A DNA stretch of 64,000 nucleotides from Mastigamoeba balamuthi (taxonomy: Eukaryota; Evosea; Mastigamoebida; Mastigamoebidae), in NCBI GenBank assembly GCA_902651635.1, contig CACRSC010000066.1, forward strand, positions 71,763-135,762, given 5' to 3'. The notes below the pieces were generated by a model that was not told the origin of the DNA, searched no databases, and saw nothing but the letters and a program-made list of their open reading frames with translations. The position numbers and the translations under genes were made by a program. Of this stretch, positions 1 through 10,500 are shown in pieces. The stretch's first letter is position 1. Every line of letters starts with the position of its first letter.

Positions 1-180
1 CCCAGTGGCCACTCATTCATGTTGTGTCATATTCCGATTGGCATCAGTGGGGGGGTGCGAGTTGAATTGGCGTTATGGGGAAATGTGGTGGGAATCCCAT
101 TGGACGCGAGGACTTCCACAGGGCCCACTGGGCAAAGGGGGGTGGGCCTGGGAGACCTCTGCAGTGCAGGACCACCATAT
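1..180. repeat. Dispersed repeat, copy 1 (possible transposon end)
   Basis: This segment matches 3606-3782 along nearly its whole length with scattered substitutions, beginning with a CCCAG(T/A)GGCCACTC block and running through a shared ATTCCGATTGGCATCAG word. It lies downstream of the transposase-like tail at 400-531 (minus strand), so it may be the 3' noncoding end of that element. That link is inference. No terminal inverted repeat or TTAA target site could be fixed because the window begins inside the element. Confidence 0.6.
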
Positions 181-399
181 TCCTGTGGGAGGGAAAGGGG
201 CATTTGGGGCATTTTGGCTTTTGGCCGAAATGGCACCTTATTGTTGCAAAAATGACCCAAAACAAATACGGAAAAATGAGAAAACGTACCAAATATGTAT
301 TGAAAAGGAGTGTGCAGAAGTGCATATTTTTGACTCATGCAACAATATCTGGAGAAAGAAGAAAAAGAAACGAGAGAAAATACCAGGGAAAAAGGCACT

Positions 400-531
400 T
401 TATTGTTGTGTTTGAGTGACCCGCCAACAATGACAATGAAACCACTGGTTGCACTGAGTGCAAAGGAAGGTAGTCCTGGAACCTCTCTTTTCAGTAGACG
501 ATTTACAGGCAGCACACTTGACACTTTTGAT
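400..531 (-). pseudogene. C-terminal tail of a piggyBac-like transposase (fragment)
   Basis: The minus strand encodes about 43 residues up to a TAA stop. They contain a compact CxxC, CxxC and HxHC cluster of the kind found at the C-terminus of piggyBac (PGBD, DDE_Tnp_1_7) transposases. Upstream coding sequence, including the catalytic aspartates, is lost in the N gap at 532-825. Downstream of the stop there is an AT-richer region with two CAACAATAARGTGCC words. It could instead be an unrelated zinc-binding tail; family assignment rests only on the cysteine spacing. Confidence 0.4.
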
Positions 532-825
532 NNNNNNNNNNNNNNNNNNNNNNNNNNNNNNNNNNNNNNNNNNNNNNNNNNNNNNNNNNNNNNNNNNNNN
601 NNNNNNNNNNNNNNNNNNNNNNNNNNNNNNNNNNNNNNNNNNNNNNNNNNNNNNNNNNNNNNNNNNNNNNNNNNNNNNNNNNNNNNNNNNNNNNNNNNNN
701 NNNNNNNNNNNNNNNNNNNNNNNNNNNNNNNNNNNNNNNNNNNNNNNNNNNNNNNNNNNNNNNNNNNNNNNNNNNNNNNNNNNNNNNNNNNNNNNNNNNN
801 NNNNNNNNNNNNNNNNNNNNNNNNN
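532..825. other. Assembly gap (294 N)
   Basis: Run of undetermined bases. It separates a transposase-like C-terminal tail on the left from a Cache-domain receptor exon on the right, so continuity between those two coding pieces cannot be assumed. Confidence 0.99.
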
Positions 826-1796
826 CCACACGTTGCCCGTCTTGCCGACCTGCTGCTGCCGGAGGAACTTCTGCCAGCCCACGACGGACATGAGGACGCC
901 GCGCATGCCGCAGATCCTGTTGGGCTCCTTGAGCGACCCGTGCGACTTGCTGACGGCGATCAGCTGGCGGCCAGCGGGTATGCCGATGTAGAACCGCCCC
1001 CACGTCAGCTGGCCCGGGTTGTTGACGGCGGCCGTGTACCACGGGCGCGTGAACACGTTGAAAGTCGGCGTGGTGCTCTTGAGGGCCCCGATGTCGACGG
1101 TCCCGTTGACGGTGTTGGTGTTCACCACATTTCTGCACATGGCCAAACCCCGCGCGCGTGAGCCAAGAATGGCAGGGCGCTATTTTCTGTGCCTCCGGCC
1201 TGGAAATGCACCGGGGATGATGTGCAATAGTCACCGATAATGAACCGGGTTTTTTCGAAAAACCCTCGGAAAAGCCCCTAAAATAGCTCCTCTTTCCGCT
1301 GTCCGCCGGTAATGCGAGGCGAGGGGGCAGCCGCGTACACATAGAGCGGCACGCCCGGGATGGGCTTCCTCTGGAACTCGGGGGGCGTGCCGAAGATGCA
1401 GACGGTCGAGCCGAAGCGGTCGGCGGCCACTATGGCCCAGCCAGCCCGCTCGGGCAGCGAGACCATCTCGAAGTAGTCGCGCCACCTGCCCTGCACGACG
1501 GCCCCGGAGACGTTGTAGTCGTCGGAGCAGACGTCGGGGGTGGCCTCTGCCATGCGGACGAGCTCCGAGGTGACCTGCTCGGCCTGGCTGATGGTCATCT
1601 CGAGGGCGACCATGACCTTGTTGGCTATCTCGCGGATGAGGTCGCGGCTGACGTCGCGGGTGCTCTTGTTGGCCTGCACGTACCACACGACCCACTGCGG
1701 AACGACCGAGATGACTACAGCGCCCGCGATCAGGGCGACGCAGAGGCCGCCCAGCCCCAACTTCCCGTGGAAGCAGCCGACTGTGACCTTCTTCAT
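826..1796 (-). CDS. Membrane receptor fragment with a Cache-type extracellular domain (partial)
   Basis: The likely start is ATG at 1796. A short basic N-terminus is followed by a hydrophobic helix at about residues 12-33, then an extracytoplasmic region. The first exon runs to roughly 1280-1340. A second coding block (about 1135 down to 826) carries the RPWY motif, a W-x-x-x-Y-I-G segment and IAVSKS, typical of double Cache (dCache_1) ligand sensors in receptor kinases and cyclases. The intron between them (about 1135-1340) has an acceptor at CATGTGCAG, but I could not fix the donor. The frame enters the 532-825 gap, so the second TM helix and any cytoplasmic output domain are missing. Ligand and signalling type are unknown. 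Confidence 0.5.
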
Positions 1797-3605
1797 CTGC
1801 TCTCCGCTGTTTTGAAAGAAGTGAAGTTTGTGAATTATCAATGGCCAGTGCTGATTGAGAAATGTCGTCCTGATTCTCCAGCGGTCGGCGAGCATCAAAG
1901 AACCACTGCACCATGTCAAATAATGGGCATCACCTAAAAATGGGGTGAATACTCGGAAAACCATTGAGAAATGGGCGTGACGTTCTGAAGCCCCGATTTG
2001 GGTAGCAGCGGAATTCACAGTGATCTCCTACTACTGGCGCTCCGTGACCCCGCTGCTCTGCCCACAGCTCGCAGCCAGCTCAGCAATTTGGTTGCGCGGG
2101 TCCTCGCGCGGCCTTTGAGAGAGCCATGCTGCCGAGATGTCAGTGTCGTATTGGGCTATTCCTGGCAGTCCTGCGCCCCCTCACTGGAAGGGAAACTGAG
2201 TCTCAAGGGGCCATCACCGGCAACCGGCCGCGCTCCACGCTGACCGGCCTTGCCATGGCAGGGGCATCTTCCTAAATTCCTGCAAGCTTCCTGCGTGCAT
2301 TGTGAGGCTGTGTGGAAGTCGTCACTCTTGCAAGAGAATTCTGTCTCGCGTTGAGGGCGTGCGCGAGGAGGTGGTGGCACAGAGCTTGCACTCAAGACTG
2401 CGATTGCATACTGCGGAGGAAGATGAGGAGCGGTAGGGTATGGACCAGAGGCCAGCCAAGTTAATACGAATACTCAACTGCGCGGACTGCTCTGTGAGGA
2501 AACTGGGAGGCCACGACGAGCGCCCCCAACACGACGAGCCCGCGGTGGAAGGCGACGACAAAGGCCGACCTGGCACCCCTGAAGCTGCCGCCATTGTCCC
2601 GCCACTCGCATGGGACCTGCTGCTGTTCGTCGCCGGTCGCCGAGTCGCTTAGTCGGCCGAGTCGGCGATGCTGTGCGGCGAGCTGGACGCGGGTGCCTGC
2701 ACGCCGTACTCGAAGGTCGCAGTCTTGAACGAGGCCACCAAGGGCAGCAACAGGACCAGCGAACAGCTGCTGTACGTCCACAATGCTCGAGTGCTCTGTC
2801 CTGCTCATCATCGTGTGGGCGTCGCGCACTTTGGAGACCCCGGCGAGGGCCGCCGCGACGCCCCGCCGGGCAGCGGGCGTCTCGCAGGGGCAGACGCCCG
2901 GCGGAGCCAAGCCGATCAGCAATTGGCAGCACTGAGCAACTCGCCACAAGCCAGCACGTGCTGGTCGAACAACATTCCCTGGGGGAGAGTACTCCCAACA
3001 CAGCAACTGTGTTGATCCCATCCTTCATTCCGGGTCATTGTTTGTCCTGGCCACCCTCTTGATGTGATTCAGCACCTGCCGGGGTAGTGACGGCTTTTTG
3101 ATAGCTCTCGCATGCCACCTGTCCCTGTGGCACTGTGAGTTTTTTACGTTGTGATGCAGAGATTGTCTCAACAGTCTGGTCCGGATATTTAGGAATCTGA
3201 GGAGAAAAAGTTAAATTTCGCCATCCCCCGTATCTCTATCTCGGGGTCACATCGTTGGGGTCCGTCGAGATACAAGAGCATGCAGTAGTCTTTTCACCTG
3301 CGCTGGATGTGACAATGGTGGTGTGATGGTGTGCGCGGCGTGGCAGCCCCTGGTGCCGATAGGAATGGTCTGTGGTTCGATCCGCGCGTCTGCTGTGTTG
3401 GTCGCACAAGCACGACCTTCGTCCAGAGGCTGATGTACACGTTGTGGTGGCCCTCGCCCTGTGGCCTGTATCCGCCCCCCTGGTGGGCAGGGCGATGTAT
3501 GTGTCCCGTGTCTGAGAGAGCAGCAAACACCAGTGACTGGGCCGTACAACTGCAATTAGATGTTCTCACTATGCACTGCTGCTGCATACGGCAATTCCAA
3601 GACAG
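1797..3605. other. Intergenic or decayed region, no gene supported
   Basis: No open frame here has a recognisable domain. Between about 2470 and 2960 two overlapping minus-strand frames carry hydrophobic stretches that could be joined only by a frameshift, which might mark an eroded membrane-protein gene. This is too weak to annotate as a gene. Confidence 0.5.
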
Positions 3606-3782
3606 CCCAGAGGCCACTCGTTCATGTCGTATCACATTCCGATTGGCATCAGCGGGGGTGCGTGTTTTATTGGCGTTATGGGGAAATGCGATGGAAATAC
3701 CATTGGATGCGAGGGCTGCACAGGGCCACTGGGCAAAGGGAGCCTGGGCCTGTGAGACCTATGCGGTGCAAAACCACATATG
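3606..3782. repeat. Dispersed repeat, copy 2
   Basis: Diverged copy of 1-180 in the same orientation, sharing the CCACTCRTTCATGT start, the GATTGGCATCAG word, the GCGTTATGGGGAAATG word and the CCACTGGGCAAAGG word. No transposase-like frame sits next to it, so it could be a non-autonomous or solo remnant. Confidence 0.65.
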
Positions 3783-5436
3783 TTCAGCAGTTCAACGTCA
3801 GCCGGCGTGCTCGTTCGTGTGTGGCAGGTTCTATTTCGCACAAAGTAGGGCTGCCAGTTGCCACTCACCAGTACTGCGCCCAGCGGCCCCAGTGCACTGC
3901 CGCGGCCCGTTCGCACCTGGGGAGGGCCTAGGGCAGGCACTGACCAGGGCTGAGGTGCATGACTGACGTACCTGCGGGACAACTGCACCTCTTGCTGGTG
4001 CACCTGACGTCCAGCTATTCTTCGAGAGACGGCACTGCAGAGGACTGCCGTAGTGCAGGCGGGCATGTGAGAGCCCAGCATTGCAGGGCCACCACTGAAT
4101 TCAGCGCTTTCCTGAGTTCAGAATTACCCAGCGGGGGCCCTTGGAAGCTTCAGAGGCTGCAGCCTGAAGATCTCGCCCGAATCTGCGATGGTGATGCCAC
4201 CCCGTGCTTGAGCTGATGGATTCGGCCAATGCTGACCTGCGCTCCTGCGCTCTCCAGCACGCTCGGCAAGGGACAGTGGGATAAAGCCTGTACCGAGATG
4301 AGAGCATGGCCCACGACAGAGATCCAGAATCGAAGATTGGATGCAATGCAGTCGCAGTACTGGATATTCTATCACCCGGGGGAAATTCGGATATTTTCGA
4401 CTGGACGAGGGGAGAATCAGAATCTCAGGGTCACATCATTGTGTGGTTCGATCAACACGTGCTTAGTTGTGGCCAGAGTTGCCCAGTACTGCCGCATGCC
4501 GCATCCCTGCATGGCTGACCGCAATGGACTCGGCAGGACTCTGTGGAGCTGCCTGTGTGGGTGGTGATGTAGGGCACTGCAGACATGTTGCAGTCACCTC
4601 TGGGTCAGGCTGAGGATCTGCCTCCTCACATGCGTCTTGTCCCATCTGGATCCATGGTGTGGTGGCCCCCTAGCCTCGTCCGTCTCGGGCCCTCTGTCGG
4701 GCGGGGGCATGTGGAGAGTCGGCCAGTGCGGTCAGCCAGATGCTGTAAGGTCTGCTATGCGTGATTGCCAGTGATGTGCGACAAGGCCTACCGATCAGGC
4801 TCAAGGAAGACAGGCCAGGGACCAGAAGCACAACAGCCCGTGTAGCCTCGCTTCTCTCCGGGGGTGGGGTCTCCGGCGGGCGTGTGCGGGGGGGTGTTCA
4901 GTCGGACCGCAGCTCAGCTGGCACCGGAGGCCTAGGATTGGGGCCTGCGGTGGGTCGGCTGTGTGGTGTGTGTCCCGTGGGCCCCGTCCCATCCATCGCT
5001 GAGCAGTTCCGCCCCGGGAACAGCACAGTGGCCCTGAATCCAGCGGGCTTGCATTCGTGTGGCAGTGGCACCCGCAGGGCAGGAGGGGCACACGTGCCGG
5101 GTCTGGGTGACGTGTCCCACACGGGCACGGTTTTTAGAACAACCGGTGCAGAACAAACTCCGATAGCCGCAAGCGGGCGCCGGTGTGAGAGCAGCGCAGC
5201 GGAGCCCCACACCCGGTGGAGGCACCGCAGCCTGGGGCTGGCGGGTGCAGGCGCGGAGCAAGTGAGAGCCAAGCGGTGCAGGGCCACCGCACATTCAGAG
5301 ACGTCAAGTCCGGAAGAGTGCAACTCAAGTGCACGCACCTGTAGGGAAAACTGCACCCCTTGTGACGCGGTGGTTCAGCAACGGCCCCGCCTGTCGCCTT
5401 CTGCCTGTGCCTGCTGCTGGCGCGCCTGACGTCCAC
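3783..5436. other. Intergenic region with weak internal duplication
   Basis: No recognisable gene. Segments near 3960-4110 and 5265-5440 share short words such as ACCTG-GGGA-AACTGCACC and TGCTGG-GC-CCTGACGTCCA in the same order, suggesting an old degenerate duplication. Confidence 0.45.
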
Positions 5437-5451
5437 TGTCACTAAGTTGCA
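5437..5451 (+). promoter_or_regulatory. Palindromic promoter element of cysteine-rich gene 1
   Basis: TGTCACTAAGTTGCA, 126 bp before the ATG at 5563. The same element precedes four other family members. A weak TATA-like TTTACAAAA follows at 5465. Confidence 0.55.
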
Positions 5452-5562
5452 CCGGCCGTTTCGGTTTACAAAACCCGCTGCGGGTGTGCCGGTCCGTCCA
5501 GTCAGTACAGTAACAGAGAGGCATCAGTCAGCCCCCGTACACAAACCCCCTTCCAGCCAAGA

Positions 5563-5999
5563 ATGAACGCCAGGATCGTCGCCGTGCTCGCCCTCGTGGC
5601 CGCCGTCGCCCTCGCCAACTGCGACAACGCCGCCGACCGCGCGGTCTTCGCCGCCCAGCGCTCGACGTTCCACGCGTCGCTGCAGCAGTGCTCGGTCAGC
5701 TGCTGGGGCGCCAAGGACTGCGTCACCAACTGCGTCGTCCGCTCCACGGGCCTCTCTGCCAGTGCGCTCTTGCTCCCGCTCTCCCCACCCGTCCCTGAGT
5801 CCCGAGGGCTGACCGGTGCTGTGATCTCGCAGGCTGCTCGCTGTGCTTCGGGCTCGACGCGCAGTGCATGGCGAGGTACTGCATCAGGGACTGCGCCATC
5901 GCGCCCAGCAGCCAGGCGTGCCTCAACTGCCACACGAGCCGCTGCGCCCCCGCGATGATCTCGTGCACCGGTGTCCCCGCCGACATCCTCCCCCAGTAA
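5563..5999 (+). CDS. Secreted 14-cysteine protein, family copy 1
   Basis: Two exons, 5563-5761 and 5833-5999, joined by a 71-nt GTGCGC...CGCAG intron in phase 1, give 121 residues. Residues 1-18 are a signal peptide (basic start, Ala/Leu/Val core, Ala-rich cleavage site). The mature part has 14 cysteines in a fixed pattern with CSVSC, CVTNC and C-x4-C-x3-C groups. The residue before the first Cys is Asn, where copies 2, 4, 6 and 7 have Asp. It ends in PQ. The family is not one I recognise; an all-disulphide helical secreted protein is likely. Promoter element at 5437. Confidence 0.85.
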
Positions 6000-6729
6000 G
6001 TGCCGCGACGGACAGCCGATGCCTGCGGTGCCCTGCGGTGCCTGCGGGGTCTGCCTGCTGCGCTGGCCGTGGTGCCCACCCCCATGCCCAGACCACCTGA
6101 GGAGCCCCCCACGCACGCACAGGACGCGGGCAGCGAGCCCTAACAATAGCTACTTGTTGACAGTCACAGCCTCCTAGCACAGGGCACACTCGATAGGGCG
6201 CTGCCCATCCCACGCCTTGAGGGGGAGAGGGAGGGACAGGGCGGCTTTGCGGGTATGGGAGGTGCACCGGAGCAGCTCTGCCTCGGGCGGCCGTTGACTG
6301 CGTCGGGGCCTTTTTGTATGGTGAGGCCCCTGAGGCCCGGGAATGAGGTGCGCCAGAGAACACGTGAACGGCGGCGGGCGGCACGAAGGGCAGACGAGTC
6401 GCTGCGACCCTCAGGCGTGACGGGCGTGCAGGGGCAGGAGAGGCTCCATACATTTGCGGCAAACAGCACCCAGTGGGGACCGTCGGCACCCGGGTCGACC
6501 GCCTCGAGGCCCGAGGGTGGGAGTAAGGGGCGGGCTCACGTGATCTCGAGCCCCTCTCGGGGGGGAGCGAGGGGGGCCTCTCAAAGGGGGGAGCGGTGCC
6601 TGCATGCAGGGCTCCGTAAACGCCGACGGAAACAGGAAAGAAACGCGTCTGTACCTTATGTGCAAACTCTGGCGGGAAAAGTGAACGTCTTGACGTCAAA
6701 AGCGCGCCCGGTGCTGGGCTCTCCACCTG
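6000..6729. other. Intergenic spacer between family copies 1 and 2
   Basis: GC-rich spacer with no supported gene, containing the 3' flank of copy 1 and the upstream region of copy 2. Confidence 0.6.
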
Positions 6730-6744
6730 TGCAACTTAGTTGCA
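6730..6744 (+). promoter_or_regulatory. Palindromic promoter element of cysteine-rich gene 2
   Basis: TGCAACTTAGTTGCA, a near-perfect palindrome, 131 bp before the ATG and 11 bp before an ATTTAAG box at 6756. Confidence 0.6.
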
Positions 6745-6860
6745 GCGCTGCCGCGATTTAAGCAGGCCGGTGAGCTGTCCACTTGTGGAAAACACAACTC
6801 AGGAGTCAAAACACAACAAAGCACCATAGGAACAACAAACAAGAGCCCTCCGCAGCACAA

Positions 6861-7293
6861 ATGAACGCCAGGATCGTCGCCGCCCTCGCCCTCGTGGCCG
6901 CCGTGGCCCTCGCCGACTGCAACAACGCCGCCGACCGCGCCGTCTTCGACAGCCAGAGGACGACGTTCCACGCGACGATGCAGCAGTGCTCTGTCAGCTG
7001 CTGGGGCGCCAAGGACTGCGTCTCCAACTGCATGATCCGCGCCACGGGCCTCAGCCCCAGTGCGCCCTCGCTCCGCCCTCTCCCCGTGGGAGGGTCTGCT
7101 GACTCTGTGTGTGCCCGTGCGTTCAGGCTGCGCGGAATGCTTCGGGGCCGACGCCGCGTGCATGGGCAGGTACTGCATCAAGGAGTGCGTGGCGTCGCCC
7201 ACGGGCCCGAAGTGCATCGACTGCCACACGAAGAAGTGCGAGCCCGCCATGCTCGAGTGCGCCAAGGTCCCCGAGGGTGTCGTCCCCAAGTAG
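6861..7293 (+). CDS. Secreted 14-cysteine protein, family copy 2
   Basis: Exons 6861-7059 and 7127-7293 with a 67-nt GTGCGC...TTCAG phase-1 intron, 121 residues. It has the same 18-residue signal peptide and cysteine frame as the other copies. Exon 2 is more basic than in its paralogues (IKEC, TKKC and AKVP segments) and ends in PK. The 5' leader (6789-6860) is CAA/AAC-rich. It is convergent with the giant receptor gene, whose stop codon lies 295 bp downstream, so the two transcripts may overlap at their 3' ends. Confidence 0.85.
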
Positions 7294-7587
7294 GCGGAAC
7301 AGCAGCAGCGCAGGGCTCTGGCCTGTTCGAGCACACCAGAGGCTCTCCGGCAGCGCCGCACACATTGAAGGACCCAAACGAACAAGTTTCGGTGCGCTCT
7401 GATGAGCGCAGACAGGGTCCCGACAACGCCGGTGCCTTTGCCCGTTGCTTCCTGTGAGGAGAGGTGTGTGACTGGTGTTGTGGAAGGGCGATGTGTTGTT
7501 TGTGTGTTGTGCCGTGCGTTTGGAGGGTGCGATTGGAGCGTGTTGCTCGGGAAGCAGAAGAAAGGTGCAGCTGAGGGCATGCATGGT

Positions 7588-10500
7588 CTAGAGGTTGTCT
7601 GGCCTGTACACCATGTAGACCGTGGCCACAATGCTCAGAAGAGCCACACCCGCCAGTGCCCCCACCAGCGTCACGAACTGTGTGGTCACGCGGTACACAA
7701 CGACCACTTCTGTCCCAGCAGCGTTCTCCCCCGCAGCTGCCGGCTCAGCCGCCGCCTGTGCAGCCTCTGGCCTCGGCCGCCCAATGAACAGATGTGCGCC
7801 GGCGACGGCGTAGCGAGCCTCGACAGCCTCAGAGCGGCGCCTGCTGGCGACGGCGACGTACACGCGAGCAGTGACAGAGAGCTGAGAGGTCTCCTTCAGG
7901 TACGCCTTGGGCAGCGCCAGCGAGAAGCACGCCGCGGTGGACGGCGCACCAGGGCACGTCACGTTCGCCAGAGCCCACGCGGCATCGACGGGCCCCGAGG
8001 CCACGAGCAGCGCCTCGCCCGACACGCTGACAGAGGCGAGATGGACGCCGGTGATGGCGAGCGTGTACTGCGAGGGGACATCCACTTTGAAGTACGCAGT
8101 CGACCCGCGCAGGAACCTGCGCGATGGCGTCGTCATGGGCGCGCCGGACGCGTAGGCCGTCATGTCGGCCGCTATGGCCACGGAGGCGTTGGACACGGAG
8201 CAGAGCGTCTCGGCGGTGGCCAGCGACAGGCTCAGCTGCTGCACCCCGTTGGCCGAGTCGCCCAGCAGCGACGCCAGGGCGTAGGAGAGCGTGAAGTTGT
8301 CGCCCGTGTCCATCGAGCACACGGCCGAGCTGTTGAGGTAGACGCGGAACGACCACGACTGCAGCACAGACCCGTCTGCCTCGACGGCGAAGCCCGCCAG
8401 CGCCGGGTCGCTGATGGCCGAGATGCGCTGGCCGCTGTGCGAGCCGTAGCGGAACGAGTCGTTGACGACGTAGAGGCCGTCGGACTTGGCCATCGTGTCC
8501 ATGACCACCTCGAAGTACGGCAGCGCCGGGGCGTCGGGGATGACGAGGTACCCGCGCCTGATGAACGCCCACAGCAGCTCCGAGTCGAACATCGTCACGT
8601 TGGCCGCCGCCGACAGCTGACGCGCCACCAGCACATCGAACGTCAGCGTCGACGACATCTGCCGCGCGGTGTACTCGAGGCTGCGGTACATGGTCACGTT
8701 CTCGGCCCACGCGACCTCGATGGCGAACCGCAGCGCGTAGTGCCCGGGGAACGCCACCACCAGAGGCGCCCCGTTGCCGATGAGGTCGGCGATAGTCACG
8801 GTCGTGGTGCCGCTCCACCAGCAGGGATTACTCATGGCCAGCACCAGGGGAGCGAAGCCCGTGGCGTTGGCTCCGTCGCGGGGGTTGATGATGCGGGCCG
8901 TCGCCTGCGTCCTGCCGGGGCTCGTCTCGGGCAGCACCACCTCGACGACGACCGCGCCGGCGATGCTCGAGTAGTCGACCTCGAGAGTCGGGGCACCGAC
9001 AAAGTGGTGGCCGTCGAGCAGAGGGAGCGTCTCGTTGCAGACACAGAGGCCGCTCGAATTCACTGAGTAGGGCCCGCACGTGCAGTCGCTGAGGCACCAG
9101 TCCGAGAGGTCGCACTGCTCCGTGTCGGCCACGATGCTGTCCCCACAGAACCCCGCCAGCGCCGCCGGGTTGATGCCGAACGACACGTTGCTGGCCTCCC
9201 ACGTCGAGCTGTTGTCCGCGGGGTTGCTCACGAAGGCCGACGCCGCGCTGGGCGTCCTCTTGCGCGACTGCGCGCTGGGGGCCTCGAGGACGACGATGTC
9301 GACGTGGGGGCACGTGTTGCTGATGGCGACGCCGATGAAGTAGAGCGTGTTGGGCGGGATGACAATAAAGTCCTGGACCGACTCGGTGAGGTTGATCGTC
9401 ACGAGGTTCAGCCCCACGACGCTCACGTCCACCAGCGCCCGCCGAGACATCACCAGCGCGCTCGGCCATCCAGCCGCCGTGGAGTTGAACAGGAGGACGG
9501 TCACGTTGATCGCGCCGGCGTCGACGGCGGACGTCGTGGCCAGGGCGTTGGACACCACGTTGAGGACGAAGCACAGCACGCGCGGGATCGTCACCTGCGG
9601 CCTCAGAATGGGCGACACGATGGCGATCGACGACGCGCTGGCCAGCGTCACCGGGCACGTGACAGTGGGGCTGGAGAACGACTGGATCGCGAGGCCCGTC
9701 GTGCTGCTGCCGCACGAGGGCACTCTGCAGTAGTCGACGCCCGAGACGTTGCGCATGAGGCAGCCCCAGTCGCCGCACCACTGGCAGCCCGCCTGCTGCT
9801 CGCACTGGCGCGCGTCGCTGAGGCGGCCGCAGAAGCACACCATGTCGATCACGTGCAGGTCGGGCGGGCACGTGTCGCTGACGCCGTTGCAGTACTCCGG
9901 GGAATCGCAGCCCGAGGGGTCCGACGAGTTGCGGCACTGCGTCCCCGCAGGCTGGACGCGGCTGACGCACACGCCGCCCTGGCACCTGTCAGCGGCGTCG
10001 CACAGAAGGCCCGGCGTGGCGGAGGCGCAGACGGTGCCATTAGGCTGCTTGTACTCGACGCACGTGCCGGCGCCATCGCACAGCAACGACTGGATGCACG
10101 GGCCGCTCGGGGTTCCACAGGAGGTGTTGCGCGGCGCGTAGCGGACCACGCAGGTCTCGTCGTACCCGGAGCACGTGTCGTTGGCGTCGCAGGGGTCCAG
10201 CGGGTTGGCTGCCGCGCAGACGTGCGAGGCGGGCTCGAACACGTCGGAGCAGACTCCCGCGAGGCACTGCGAATCGCGGGTGCAGACGCCGTCGCCGACG
10301 AGCGCGCAGACGGTGCCGTTGGGCCGCACGATGCGCACACAGGTGCCACCGAAGCACGTGTCGTTCCGGCAGTTGGTGTGCGCACCGCCGGTGCACAAAG
10401 ACCCGTCCGCGAAGTTCCCCGACACGCAAACGCCCGAGCTGCACAGATCAGAGGCTCTGCACCTGCCGGTAGTAGTGTTGCCACACGGTGTAGCGTCCGC

